Assembly (NCBI RefSeq): GCF_047675955.1
Contig: NC_132927.1
Coordinates: forward strand, 62,725,702-62,789,701
DNA length: 64,000 bases
Direction of reading: 5' to 3'
DNA from: Chlorocebus sabaeus
Lineage: Eukaryota > Chordata > Mammalia > Primates > Cercopithecidae
Shown here piece after piece: positions 37,741 through 51,725 of the stretch (positions within the stretch are counted from its first letter, which is position 1; the number at the start of each line of letters is the position of its first letter). The notes beneath the pieces are model-generated. The model had not been told where the DNA came from, did not search any database, and worked only from the letters and a program-made list of their open reading frames with translations. The position numbers and the translations under genes are program-made.

Positions 37741-38504
37741 TTCAAAGTTGTGGGGATAGTCTATATACTTCCTGTGGTAGAACTGTCCACAGAGAGTATT
37801 TAACAGTTTGGGGCAACTGCTAACAATTGGTTTGGATAAGGAAGCAAACATATTCCATTGTTCAGTTTTCTTTTTGGTCTTTAGACATTCTATCTGGTTC
37901 ATAAACCCACCTGTACCCTTATCTTCCACAGGGGCAATAAATATTCTCTTGTGTTTTTAGTCTCAGACAGTTGCACAAATTGATGTGCATTAAAAAAATG
38001 TTTGGAGTTACCTCCTAAAATTAATCAAGCAATTGAAAAATGAAAATGCCATAGAACTTCAAAAAATATCCTTTTAGGTCTTCTTAATTTATTTATTTAC
38101 ATGAGACAATGGTCTTGCATAAAACAATGAATATCTTACTAATGGCAGAATTTCTCCAAAAACAAAAATGGATTTGGGATAACTGAAGGTTGATCTTATG
38201 GAATGGACGACCACTGTAAGAGGTATGAGCTCAAATTTAGCTCTGTACCTAACATACTACATCATATAAGACAGAATAGCATAAGTGCATATTGTGACAA
38301 TGAATAGTACGCCACTTTGAAATTTTCTGTATTGAATGCCCAATTAGGTGTTATTATAACTGAATATTTTGAATTATTTTATTATTTATAATAATATCTC
38401 ATTTGACTCTCATTGAAATCCTATAAAGTTAAAAGGCCAGATCCATGATGTAATTTTAATCATAAGAAAACCAAGACTAAGAAAGGTAAATGACCTCATT
38501 TTCA
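37741..38504. other. No gene seen; unassigned sequence
   Basis: Nothing recognisable. Confidence 0.5.
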
Positions 38505-38760
38505 TTTAGCAAATACTTATGTTTTGGCTGCCATGTCCCGTGAACTGTTGTAAATAATCGAGATACAACTTACAAAGAGCTAAGCTTTCTTTTTCATGAA
38601 GCTCATAGACTAGTGGACAAAAGAGACACATAACAAATAACTCTAAGACAATATAATGCCATTGTAGAGTTATGCACACAGTGCTAGGAGGACATAATTA
38701 GAGAGAATCAATCATATTCCTTCAGGGTCTGAGAAGGACATATGTCTGCAAATGGCACTG
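38505..38760 (-). mobile_element. L2 remnant
   Basis: Reversed L2-like order: GCAAATACTTATGTTTTGGC, GAGATACAACTTACAAAGAG, TCATGAAGCTCATAGACTAG, AACAAATAACTCTAAGACAA. Confidence 0.55.
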
Positions 38761-38824
38761 GTACAGATAGCATACCAAATGGGATATAAATGAAGTGGAA
38801 GGAGGGAAGAAGAGAACATGGCGT

Positions 38825-38985
38825 GAATTGAGTTCTTACCATATTGCCAGAACTGTGCTCATTTGCTCTTCAAAACAACCTTGTAGATAGGAGCGAACAT
38901 TTCAATTTTATAAATTAGGATATGGAGCCTGAGAAACGTTAATAAGTTGCTCAAGGTCACACAGGTAATAAGAGGTAGATTTGTA
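38825..38985 (-). mobile_element. MIR SINE
   Basis: Reversed MIR: TTGAGTTCTTACCATATTGC, GAACTGTGCTCATTTGCTC, CAAAACAACCTTGTAGATAG, GTTGCTCAAGGTCACACAGG. Good order and fair conservation. Confidence 0.82.
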
Positions 38986-39574
38986 TTTTCTTTCCAATCA
39001 TTCTGGCTTCCTGGGCTTGTTGTGCTATTCTGCCATATCTCACTGGGCTGGAACCCAGAGAGGAATGATAGCAAAACGAAGGCAGTGGATGGGAACACAA
39101 TCTGACTAGATCAGCACCTAAGGATGCTGCAGGATCCGAGAATCGGTGGTTTTGATTGACTGATGGCCTGTCTCCAGTTCTCAAGGGAACAACCATTTTT
39201 CCCAAGATATAAAAAAGAAGGCACAAGCCATGAAGATATGAAATAATAATTTCTGCTAAATTTTTCTAATTGTTATGGAATTACACATTTTATAGAAAAA
39301 TATTGCGGATATCATGTGTCAGTCTCTTAAGCTTCCCCTTACCCTATTAATATTGGAAAAATAAACTAGTTATATTATTAAAATGATGATTTAAATGAAA
39401 GTAGAATATAAATCTTGGCTACACATTAAAAATAAATAGATCCTGTGGTTTCTACTTTGAAAAATGCAGGTGCGATAACCAAAAAGTGCAATTGTAGGCA
39501 TCACATACAGCTTCCACACGTATTATTTTGTATCAGCAAACATAATTTTCCTGGAGCAAGGTATTATGGTGATG
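38986..39574. other. No gene seen; unassigned sequence
   Basis: Nothing recognisable. Confidence 0.5.
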
Positions 39575-39660
39575 AAAATCACTGGCTTTGGAGTCCAAAT
39601 ATCTGTATTCAAATTGTTGTTTCATTGTTCATAATCTGCATGAACTTGCAAAAGACGAAT
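39575..39660 (+). mobile_element. MIR SINE, 5' part
   Basis: ATCACTGGCTTTGGAGTCCA then TGTATTCAAATTGTTGTTTC and CATGAACTTGCAAAAG match the first third of MIR. Another MIR follows at once. Confidence 0.55.
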
Positions 39661-39669
39661 TCTTCAGGT

Positions 39670-39905
39670 CTCAAAGTACAGCAGTTAAGAAAACATACTT
39701 CAAAGTTACATAGAAATGAGGTATTATTTCAGTTTTACTACTTGACAGCTATGTACAATTTGGACAAGTTATCTCTCCTTTATGCCTCAATTTCCTTATC
39801 TGTAAAGCAAAGATCATTATAGTGTTTATTGCATACTGTTGCTGAATAAATGTTGAATACTAAAGAAAGTTTGAGGCACATAAAAATCATTCAATAAATG
39901 TCTAT
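39670..39905 (+). mobile_element. MIR SINE, second copy in tandem
   Basis: CAGTTAAGAAAACATACTTC, CTACTTGACAGCTATGTACA, CTCAATTTCCTTATCTGTAA and TGCTGAATAAATGTTGAATA occur in MIR order. It starts over after the partial copy, so two MIRs lie head to tail. Confidence 0.75.
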
Positions 39906-40017
39906 TGAAACAATATATTAACTTCTTATGCCTTTTATAAGAGAGCAACAAAAGTTTCTGAGCCAACACAAAGGAGTAGTAATCTGGAAAAATAAATTGA
40001 AACCCTATACTAGTTTG

Positions 40018-40306
40018 TTTTCTTTGTTTTTTGGAGGTAGAGTCTCACTCTCTCACCTAGGCTGGAGTACAGTGGTGCAATTAGAGCGTATTGCAATCTT
40101 GAATTCCTGGTGTCAGGCAATCCTCCTGCCTAACCCTCGCAAGTAGCTGGGACTTACAGGTTCATGCCACCATGCCTGGCTGAATTTTGTAATTTGTGTA
40201 CAGACAGTCTTGCTATGTTGCCCAGGCTGGTCTTGAATTCTTGATCCTCCCGCCTTGGGCTGCCAACGTGCTAGGGTAAAAAATGTAAGCTGCTACGCAC
40301 AGCCCA
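40018..40306 (-). mobile_element. AluJ-type, minus strand
   Basis: Reversed Alu with strong decay: GAGGTAGAGTCTCACTCTC to GCTGCTACGCACAGCCC. CAATCTTGAATTCCTGG and TTGCTATGTTGCCCAGGCTG are J-like. Confidence 0.88.
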
Positions 40307-40404
40307 AACCCTATTCTTTAGAGAGAAAGCAAGGCTCATTATTATAATTATTCCTAAATTCATATAAAATAAATGTATCTAATATTCTGATAGAGGCAGA
40401 AATA

Positions 40405-40472
40405 CAGAAGAAAGAAAGGAAAACAAAGAAAAAAGGAAGAAAGGAAGGAAAGAAAACAGGAAGAAAAAAGAT
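40405..40472 (+). repeat. Purine-rich low-complexity tract
   Basis: Mixed GAAA and GGAA words, broken by a few C residues. Confidence 0.85.
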
Positions 40473-42294
<1,822 letters not shown>

Positions 42295-43163
42295 AGAATC
42301 TTAAAACATGTATGACCAAACCAACCATATTGGAATCATCTGTACAAAAATGTAACACAAAGTTTCAGCTTGAGAAAATAGTCGTTTTATGTTTATTATT
42401 ATGTGCTGATAATATTAAATTGTTTATCATATAAAGGATAAATATGAAATAGCAGATTTTTTAAGGAAAAAAAACATGATGTGTATCAGTCATTTTTATT
42501 GGTAAAAAATTTGTCTCTGAAATTTTCTAGTACAATTCCTGTCATAGAGTAGCACTTAATGGATATTTGCTGACTGAATAAATGAGTAAAAAAGAAAAGC
42601 TGTTTATTTATATTTAAAAATGAGAAAGTCCAGCTTTTTGTCTAGTCTCCTTCATAGCAAATACATGTTCTCATAGTGTGGTCCCCACTCGTTTGGGAAG
42701 TTTTTACCACAAAGAGGTTCCCATCAATCCATAAATGGGTAGAAAAGCAGAAGGGGGAATAAGCTTGGAAACCTATAGAGAGATATGGGGGTGAAAATTC
42801 TAGATGGAAATAGGGCAGCAAAGCTGGGCTGAGTCGTTCACCATGAACATGTGTTTTCCTGCAAAATGTGAGATTACATGAGGAGCATATGGTTCTGCTG
42901 TGGCCCTGCATTCATATCATTCTGTATTTCATTTTTCTGACCCTCAACCTAGGCAAAGAGAAAGTGCTTCGTGACAAACAGGAGATTTATTTGAGAAATG
43001 ACATGCCAATTTCTAGAACAACATCCCTCACTCTTTCCCATTCTTAGCAAAGAAATATTGGTCCTAACTTCGGGTTAGAAAGTAGGATGCGGAGAGTAGC
43101 TAGCCTGCAAAGACTTTTCAAACTGTGTGGGTACTGTCTTTGTTTTCTTTTTACAATAAACTG
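42295..43163. other. No gene seen; one SINE/LINE end fragment
   Basis: At about 42525-42585 CATAGAGTAGCACTTAATGG and GCTGACTGAATAAATGAG resemble an L2 or MIR 3' end in plus orientation. The rest is unassigned. Confidence 0.5.
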
Positions 43164-43374
43164 CAATGCTCAGCCTGGGGCACTTTTGTCCCCCGGGGGA
43201 TCTTTGGCAATGTCTGTAGACATTTTGGTTGTTATACCCAGAGGAGCACTATTGATATCTAGTGGATAGAGGCTAGGGGTACAGCCGGATCTCCTACAAT
43301 GCACAGGACAGGTCAGGCAAAAAGAAATTATCTGCCACTAAATGTCAACAGTGCTGAGGGTTCGTTCACCCTAA
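43164..43374 (+). mobile_element. MER20-like hAT MITE
   Basis: GGGCACTTTTGTCCCCCGGG, TTGGCAATGTCTGTAGACAT, ATCTAGTGGATAGAGGCTAG and ATGCACAGGACAGGTCAGG follow the order of this MITE. Its partner in the other orientation is at 45892. The family name is from memory; the hAT class is more certain. Confidence 0.7.
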
Positions 43375-45891
43375 GCTAGAGTGAATGAACTCCCTAGAAA
43401 TCAAGACATTTAAAGCCAGTGGAAGCACTTGAAACATTTCTGCCTGTCTCACAGTCTTGACTGGATAACTATGTTTCTCATTATTAACGTCTTTTTCAAA
43501 AAGGATATGTTGCCAGTGCTCCGTGAGCAAATCGAGGCATAAGGCAGTTACAAGAGATAGGAATCGACTTTGGCACCTCACAATGTTGTGGCTGATTTTG
43601 TTTGTCAAATTATCGTTGGATTTGAAAGTCTAATATGACATTTGCATTTGCACAATGTATCATTTGCAGAAATGGTGTCTGGATTTTAGTAATTTACAGT
43701 GCATAGGCCATCAGGATATCCTGTGCCTTCTAGACATGGTGTTCTATTTGTAATAAACTGTGTGGTTGAAGAGAAAGGATGGGGTTCAAAATAAACTAAA
43801 GATATTATTTTGGCAGAATTCCTTTGTGAAACAGTCGTGCAATACTGTTCAAATTGGAAACTGCCAGAACATTTTATTTTATTTTTTATTCTTTAAAAAG
43901 TGTGACAGGTTTCCTTCCTCTGTGCCATGTTTTGATTTTTAGTCTGATGTGGTCTACTGTTATTTGATTGCTTATATTTGCTTCACAATGAGATGCTGCC
44001 ACATCATAAAATACAACCTGTGTAAAAGATTCATCATAAATAAACACTTCACATAATAACAATAGGAAAACTTCTTTCCCAGGGGAGTTGGTATAAGTTG
44101 GATGGAGACACTTGTGGATAAGTTGCTACAAGAAAACATGGGTACCCTCACATAGGGGTTAGTAGAAGATAACAGTACCTTACTCCAATGTCTGTCTTCC
44201 TGAAAGCAGATCACCTGAAATGTTGAGAAAGTGATGAGAGCTCCTTGATTTATTCAAAATATCTGACTCCAAAAGACAAAAATAGGGGAATTTCAAGTCC
44301 TTAAGAAAAAATATTTTTGCGTGTTTAAGAAAGGTGAAGTTTTAAGTATGTTCGTTATGAATTCTAATACCCATAAAAGTGGAAGTGTCTTCGTTATTTT
44401 GTCTACCTATAGATATCTAGATACAGATATAAATATAGCTCTAGATAATAAGGACATAGACACCCTTTCTACAATCTGATATGCCTCGTGCAAGTTCACA
44501 GTAGAGACTGTGACAGCAACACTCTCGGGGCTCTTGTCTTCTTCATCCATTGTTATGAGAAAATGGGTTGTTCTTAAAGCTGAGATCTGAAAATGTCTTA
44601 GGTAGGATTGGGTGTCCTTTTTGCCCATGATGATTCATAAACAGTGCTGAAATACACAGGTTTTCCTGCAGGCACACCCATGATCAGAAGCCCAGCAGCA
44701 ACCAGCCTGAGGCATTTATCTTTCCTTCATGTGGATGCAAGTGTATGCTGTTGTTGAGGATGCTGGCATCTTTTTGAAAATTGTATTTTAAATTTTGAAT
44801 AATATTTTCACATTTCATTTCATTGTCTCCTGTCTCCTCTACTTCCTCTCTTTGGGGAATGTTTAGCCAGAAACAGGAAGTCTGGTAATAAGGAAAATAA
44901 GACTGTAATCCATATGTGTATTTTTGTTAATTTAAGGAATGGCTTCACTTATTTGCTATCTTCTCTTTCATGTTTCTCTGCCAGGGAATTTAAAAATCTT
45001 CTATTTAGATTTCCAAATCAGATACCTAGATGTCATCTTGATTTATGTTCTCTTCCAGTTAACCCTTGCATTCAGTCCAGTTACTAAGTACAGCTAGATC
45101 TTCTTTCCAATCTTTCTCCTTTTAGACTCCTTCCTAGAAGTGGAAGTAAAACAGGCATCTTTGTGAAAAAGTATGATGGCCATTGATGCTTGGGCCATCT
45201 TAGCTGTAGAAGCATCTAAATTACCTGCAGATGAAATGATGCATGGACAGATTATTACAAATCAAATCATTTCTGTATTTCTAAGGACAATAAGCAAAAT
45301 TACCCTGCTAATCTGGCATGCTAATCATTGGGAAAATTTTATATTTAGTAAACATCTAGATGTCTACTATACATAATATATAACTCTTTTTAAGTGACAT
45401 TTACACACACATGCATGAAAAGAGCCTAGGCTGAAAATTTTCAAATGAAATTCATTATTATTAGCAAAGATTTCTATCTGCAATACACTACATAAAACTT
45501 TGTGTAATTATATAATGTATATTGACCAATAAGATCATGTAACACTAGTGTATTATTCCTTATTTGTTCTATACATTGTATCTGCTTCATTTGCGGTAGA
45601 TAACTTTGTTTTGAGGAAATTTTACTGAGGATATTTTGTTCTTTTTTGAAAATGTTGAACCAAGAGAAACGCAGAAAGGTATGCTCCAATTCTATTCCCA
45701 GGTACATACCAACAAGTCCAAGCTCCTCTTTCCATTAATGGCCAGCAGATACATGACTAAAATAATAAATGCAGAAAAGAATATAAGTTGACTCTTGGAT
45801 CTTTTTCTAAAATAGAAGTCTTACATTAAAGGTGATAATATGGTTAGCACCAAAATACATGCCTAGTTCTGTACTAAGCAGTGTAGATTTC
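43375..45891. other. No gene seen; unassigned sequence
   Basis: Nothing recognisable, apart from a GATA/TAGA-rich patch near 44401-44445. Confidence 0.5.
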
Positions 45892-46104
45892 ATAAGGGTT
45901 TCTCAGTCTCAGCATTATTAACATTTAGGGCCAGATAATTTTATTGAGGTGGAGCAGGATCCTGCTTATTGTAGCACGTTTAGAAGCACCACCGAACACT
46001 ACCCACCACATGCCAGTTGCATCTACCTCCATGATGACAATGAAAAACTTCTTCAGACATTGGCAAATGTCTGCTGAGGCACAAAAACAAGTTGAGAACC
46101 ACCA
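45892..46104 (-). mobile_element. MER20-like hAT MITE, inverted
   Basis: GTTTCTCAGTCTCAGCATTA, ACATTTAGGGCCAGATAATT, ACATGCCAGTTGCATCTACC, AGACATTGGCAAATGTCTGC, then GTTGAGAACCACC. Reverse orientation relative to 43164-43374. Confidence 0.7.
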
Positions 46105-46181
46105 ATGTTTGTCAAAGTAGGTGACAGTCTCCGTCTACAGAACACCCATAAACTCACTGTGGAAAGACAACATACATGTAT

Positions 46182-46569
<388 letters not shown>

Positions 46570-46673
46570 CTAGTCCATATAAATATGAAGCAGCATGAGT
46601 AGACCTAGAGATTACAAACATTAAATGGTAAAAGGAGAGCAAGTTGGGAGTCCACCATGCCTTGGGCCGTGAT

Positions 46674-46863
46674 GCAATACTTCTCAAACCTTAGAGTGTG
46701 TGTCAAAATCGCCTGGAAAGCTCCTTAAAACATAAATCACTGGACTCTATCCCCCTGAAGTTCTGACTCATTTGGCCTGAGTGAAGCCTTAGAAGTTACA
46801 ACTTCAATAAATTCTCAAGTGAAATTGATCCTGTTCATCATAGACACATTATGAGAATCACTG
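46674..46863 (+). mobile_element. hAT MITE (MER5B/MER3-like)
   Basis: Begins ACTTCTCAAACCTTAGAGTG and ends TATGAGAATCACTG, matching the TTCTCAAAC / GAGAACCACTG terminal repeats. TCGCCTGGAAAGCTCCTTAA fits the left arm. Exact family uncertain. Confidence 0.6.
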
Positions 46864-46976
46864 AATTAAGAAACCAATAAGTTAAAAGGAAAGCTTAAAT
46901 GAACAGAAAAAACACATATGCCTCAACACTTGCAGAAAATTAGCCCTGAGATGGAAGAAGTGAGGGCTTTGATCAG

Positions 46977-47338
46977 TGTATTAGTTCATTTTCAATCTAC
47001 TGATAAAGACATACGCGAGACTGGGAAATTTACAAAAGAAAGAGGTTTAATGAACTTACTGTTCCACATGGCCAGGGAAGTCGCACAATCCTGGTGGAAA
47101 ACAAGGAGGAGCAAGTCATATCTTGGATGGTGGTGAGCAAGGAGAGAGAGCATGTGCAGGGAAACTCCCATTTTTAAAAGCATCAGATCTGTGAGACTTA
47201 CTCACTATCTGAGAACAGCATGGGGAAGACCCACCCCCATGATTCAATTATCTCCCACCAGTTCCCTCCCACAACACGTGGGAATTATGGGAGCTACAAG
47301 ACAAAATTTGGATGGGGACACAGAACCAAACCATATCA
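46977..47338 (-). mobile_element. THE1-type MaLR solo LTR
   Basis: 362 bp reading TGTATTAGTTCATTTTC to GAACCAAACCATATCA on the plus strand. Length and TGGGAATTATGGGAGCTACA match THE1 LTRs in reverse. The 5-bp flanks ATCAG and ATCAA agree at 4 of 5. No internal THE1 sequence is present. Confidence 0.93.
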
Positions 47339-48128
47339 ATCAATAAATACATGAATATATTATTCACCAGTGTTTCCAACTGTGTGCTCCAGGTTCATAA
47401 TGCAATTTTCTTTCTCAAAAGATTATTAACATAAACACTGTATACAGGCTACATCCAACTAGGGGTTCTGAGAAAACTGGAAAGAACCCAGAGCATTATA
47501 GGAATTCAATAAAGGTTGACTCATAAAATTAATTATCTAAAGTTTCAAAGGCTTGTTCTTTCTGCTGTGATTTAAAGCATAGTTTGCTTTCTACATTGCT
47601 TCTGTGGGAATATTTTCATTAGCTACACCCTTGAATTATTTGTATTCATTTTACAGGGTAGGTAGGTGCATACCTAATTTTGTCTTAAACTGAGTCTGAC
47701 TCTTCTAACAGGAAAGAAGCCACAAACATCATTTTCCTCAGAGCTGGTCATTGCTGGGCAATGTGTGAAATCCTGTGAACAATTTGTTAGGCTCTTTCGT
47801 AAGTCGTGTTTTTGTCTTCTCGGAATTCTCCCTTCCTTGGTAGTTGTAGTTATTTTGTGGACTCTACATGTCTGCCTCTTTGCCCTACGTCTTCTAGAAA
47901 ACAATTGAAGTAATTTGCCCAGTGTTGGTTAGATGTTTAATAAATGACTAAAATCACCAAGCTTATTTGACATGAAGTATTGACAAAAGATGTCTCTCAT
48001 TTAGGGGATATTTTCACCTTAAGACTGTTGGCAGTTTTCTGCACAGGTCTCTCTGTTCTGCTTGGTGTTTCACTTCTTATAATATCATCTGCCTCTTCAT
48101 TTCATCATGTCTGTCATCAAATGATCCC
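47339..48128. other. No gene seen; unassigned sequence
   Basis: Sequence between two MaLR LTRs. It does not resemble THE1 internal sequence, so the LTRs are not a pair around one element. Confidence 0.6.
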
Positions 48129-48422
48129 TGTATTAGTACATTCTCACACTGCTATGAAGATACTACCTGAGACTGGGTAATTCATAAAGGAAAGAGGTTT
48201 AATTGACTCACACTTTGGCATGGTTGGGGAGCCCTCGGCATAGTTGCAATTTTGGCAGAAAGTTTAGGAGAAGCAAGCACCTTCTCCACAAGGTGGCAGG
48301 AGAGAGAGAGAGAGTGAAGGGGAAACATGATCCAGTCACCTCCCACCAGGTCTCTCCCTGGACACACGGGGATTACAATTCAAGATGAGATTTGGGTGGG
48401 GACACAAAGCCAAACCATGTTA
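48129..48422 (-). mobile_element. MST/THE1-type MaLR solo LTR, internally deleted
   Basis: Plus strand TGTATTAGTACATTCTCACA to AAGCCAAACCATGTTA. About 294 bp, shorter than the THE1 copy at 46977. The stretch between the GAGAGAGAG tract and TGATCCAGTCACCTCCCACC lacks the usual TTAAAA/CAGATCTG part, so it carries an internal deletion. Flanks ATCCC and ATCTC agree at 4 of 5. Confidence 0.88.
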
Positions 48423-50664
48423 ATCTCTCTCCTTGATGCATTACAGCCTCATTTCTTAAAACTCTTATGGTAGCTATGCTCATCAAAATGACTCATGGCT
48501 CTCCTCACTAACCAGAAACCCCAGACACAATTCTATTAAAGTTATGTTCTTACTGCTGAATCAAATTCAAACCATTTCTCAGGCTCTCTCCCGGACTTTT
48601 CTTTTACATAAATTCAGTGACCATAGGCCCTGGATTATTTTGGACCCTTTTGATTTTGCCTATCTGTTGCCTTCATGATAATCTTTCAACCAGACATATC
48701 CTCTTTATCAACCATTATTTCCAGAATAGATTCCACAAGACTTTTCTTAAAGGATGCACATTGTATCTTTTTATATAGGATTTATATAGGAATCAGTTTT
48801 AATCCTTGGTCACAGTCTGCTTTTCATTATTTACGGCGTGTGAGCCTTCTCTTTGCAAAAGGATTGTGGACTAGCTCTGATCAAGGCCTGTATTTTACAC
48901 ATAGTTTTTATAGCATCTTGCTCATTGCACATTTAAGTGTTTAGTAAACATTTGCCAATTCAGTAAGGGCAACTCTCAACTATATTTGCATTAAATTTTA
49001 ATTCTTCTTCATTTAAATAAATTAGGTACCAATAATGATCAAATGAGGGAAGATTTTTTAGATCAGAACTAATTCCAGCCCACCATTATATTACATCATT
49101 AACTCTGTCTACTTGTATAATTGGTCTTGGGTGCTTACATATTATTTAATTAGTGCTTCTATGTTTCATATAGGATAGAGCTTTTCATTATTTTAATTTC
49201 TTAGTAGTTAACTCTGCAGTCTAGATTAAGCCCTTCCCTATGCATGAACATCAACTGTTTGCATGTGTTTGCCCATGAGTGTGCACATTACTGACAGATG
49301 AAAGATGAAAAGGAGGTGAAAGGGGAGGGAATCTCAACATCCATGGGAGGATCCAGGAATGTTTGGACTGCAAAGTAGAGTTTGGAAACATCTGTCTCAT
49401 GTAGACTTGGGTTTAGAATTAATGAGATAATTTTCCATCTAGGATTTACTGGCTTTCAGACCCTTGGGGAGCTTTATGTTTTTCGGCAGTGAATTATCTG
49501 ACCAAGATTGATAATCTGATTTATTACAAATATTATTCTATACAAACGTTGGAAATTTAAGTGGAATATCATCTAGGGCTGGCTTTCTGCCAGTTTGGAA
49601 AAAGAATAATAATGAAGTGAATGTTTAGTATTTATTGTAGTAGGCTTATCATCAAAGCTTACTGAGTAGACAGCAATAGAAAATTCCATCTCAGAGTTTC
49701 TCCTGTAAATGATTACTCTGAGGTATTATTTTGGATATCAAAATCTACTGGTGGTAAGGTTATATATTTTTTTCAAAGAAATGAACTCAAAAAGCAGTAT
49801 GGCCTTGTTCAACAATTACTGGAATAGAAGTTTGTTTTCTACTCACTCATGAGATATTTCATTGTTCTAAATGTATCTACCCACCTTTATCCTAGTTATA
49901 ATATAGGTCCTATCAGTATCATAGTCTTTCTGGAATAATCACTGAAAATGTCTGTGGTCATGCAAGACAAAATATATTTATTGTGAATTAACATAACTTG
50001 CACATAACATTGGATGGCCTATTTTTAATCAGGAAATAACTACAGTGGTCAAAAGGCTTTGTCACTTCCAAAGCACACAGTCCACAGCAGTCATTGCAGT
50101 AAAATAGGCAAGTAATTAAGCAGAAAAAACTTATGAGAATCCATAAGCTTCGTACTAAAAGCAATCTGGCTGCTGGGTCTTGATAAATAAAACCCCCTCC
50201 CAATGCAGATGGCCAGGCAGAAACTCTTGATGTAGTTCTCTTTAAATTTGACAGCCTATTTGAAAGTGATTGCCTGAGATCCACACCCCAAATTTAATTA
50301 CCACTGCATCTGTTGTGATACAGCTTGTGATGAACAAGCTGCCACTACTGTGTTGTTGTGGAGGTTGTTGCCTCCCCTCATTTATCCTCAGGCAGTGGCT
50401 TCACACGCAGTCTGGCTGGCCATCACGCTTAGCCTGTTAGATCCCTACCAGGCTTCATCTTGCAGGAAATACTGGCTGTTGGCTGAAACAAGCTGAGAGA
50501 GCAGTTCCTGTTACCCATCCGCCAGTCTCTCTCTGCGGGAGTGGGGAAATAGTAGGAGCAACATTGACTCAGTCACAAAATGTGTTCAGTCCTCAATTCA
50601 ACTGCATGATCCTTCTGAATCGTTTTGCCACTTGCCAATTTCGTGATGATCTGTGAGAGTTTGG
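48423..50664. other. No gene seen; unassigned sequence with a more GC-balanced patch
   Basis: No exon or named repeat. About 50150-50550 is richer in G and C than its surroundings but matches nothing I recognise. Confidence 0.5.
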
Positions 50665-50801
50665 TTCTCTTTCTCTTTCCCCCTTCTCTCTTTTCTTCCC
50701 TCCCCCTTTCTTCTCTTTCCTTCTTCCTTCCTTCCTTCCTTCCTTCCTTCCTTCCTTCCTTCCTTCCTTCCTTCTTTCCTTCCTTCCTTTCTTTCTCTTT
50801 C
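50665..50801 (+). repeat. 137-nt homopyrimidine tract with (CTTC)n
   Basis: 137 consecutive C or T bases. It starts with mixed CT sequence, then about 17 CTTC units (about 50717-50788), then TTTC words. Mirror-symmetric in its (CTTC)n part. Confidence 0.97.
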
Positions 50802-51195
50802 ATTTTTTCTTTTTCTTTCTTTTTCATTTTTTTCTTTATTTCATCAGCAGTTTCTTATTTTCTATATAAATATACATAGACTGAGTAGACATTTAGGAAA
50901 TTTTTAACTACTTTTTTCACCTTTTGTTTTGACGTTAAAGGACACATCACCTCTTTGGCTGTCCAATACATAATTTAGCTACACAAGGGACACAGCTGAT
51001 TTAACGAGGCTCTTTTATTCATTTCCAATCAGGTCCCAATTCCAGGACCAATTTTATTAAGCCTGGATTCCTAAAATCATCCGAAAGTTATCAGAAAGAC
51101 TTCATTTCTATTCATAGTCCTACTCTAAGAAGTATTTTCTGTAATGAATCCCAGCATAACACTGCACCAAGATGCTGCATCAAGATACTGAAATA
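50802..51195. other. No gene seen
   Basis: T-rich spacer followed by unassigned sequence. Confidence 0.5.
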
Positions 51196-51333
51196 CCAGC
51201 TACTCCGGAGGCCAAGGCTTGAGAATCACTTGAACCCAGGAGACAGAGGTTGACAGTGAGCTGAGATCATGCCACAGCACTGCAGCTTGGGCCACAGAAC
51301 GAGACTCTGCCTCACAAAAAAAAAAAAAAAAAA
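51196..51333 (+). mobile_element. Alu 3' fragment (5'-truncated)
   Basis: Starts at CCAGCTACTCCGGAGGC, in the right half of Alu, and ends GACTCTGCCTCAC plus A18. AAGATACTG (51182-51190) and AAGATATTG (51332-51340) flank it with one mismatch, consistent with truncation at insertion. Confidence 0.88.
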
Positions 51334-51344
51334 GATATTGTATC

Positions 51345-51420
51345 AAAAAAAAAAAAAAAAAAAAGGAAGCAAGAAAGAGGGAAGGAAGGAAGGAAAGAAG
51401 GAAGGAAAAAAAAGAGAAAT
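51345..51420 (+). repeat. A20 then GGAA-rich purine tract
   Basis: After a 4-nt TATC that follows the Alu target duplication, a second pure A20 begins, followed by imperfect (GGAA)n and (A)n. Confidence 0.9.
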
Positions 51421-51589
51421 GAACCATCAGGACATAAAGTGAAAGTCATTCTCAGAGTAAGTTTAGTACTTTAATAAATGTCTCCAGGAAGTAATAATTT
51501 GCCTGTGTATCTTTTGTCTATGTCATCTAGCAGAAGATGAAGTCCGTGTCAGACATCGTGGTGGTCCCCTATGTGTATATAATTTATAT

Positions 51590-51725
51590 AATGTTCACAG
51601 CAAAATATCAACATGATATTGATGATCATCCCCAATTTGCAGGAGCAAAGTGAAGCTAGAGAAGGAAAGTTACTTGCCCAAGCTTATGTATGCTGCAAAT
51701 TCATAAGAGGCTTGCAAGTACAGGT
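51590..51725 (-). mobile_element. MIR SINE remnant
   Basis: Reversed MIR: ATGATCATCCCCAATTTGCA, GAAGGAAAGTTACTTGCCCA, AGCTTATGTATGCTGCAAA. Confidence 0.6.

Noticed and set aside
39445..39822. 125-codon plus-strand open frame
   Set aside because: Spans two MIR remnants, so the translated sequence is repeat-derived.
50150..50560. GC-richer patch as LTR or CpG island
   Set aside because: Few CpG dinucleotides and no LTR ends or TATA/polyadenylation layout seen.
50573..50907. Open frames of repeated Leu-Pro-Ser-Phe or Lys-Glu-Gly-Arg residues
   Set aside because: Translation of the (CTTC)n tract.
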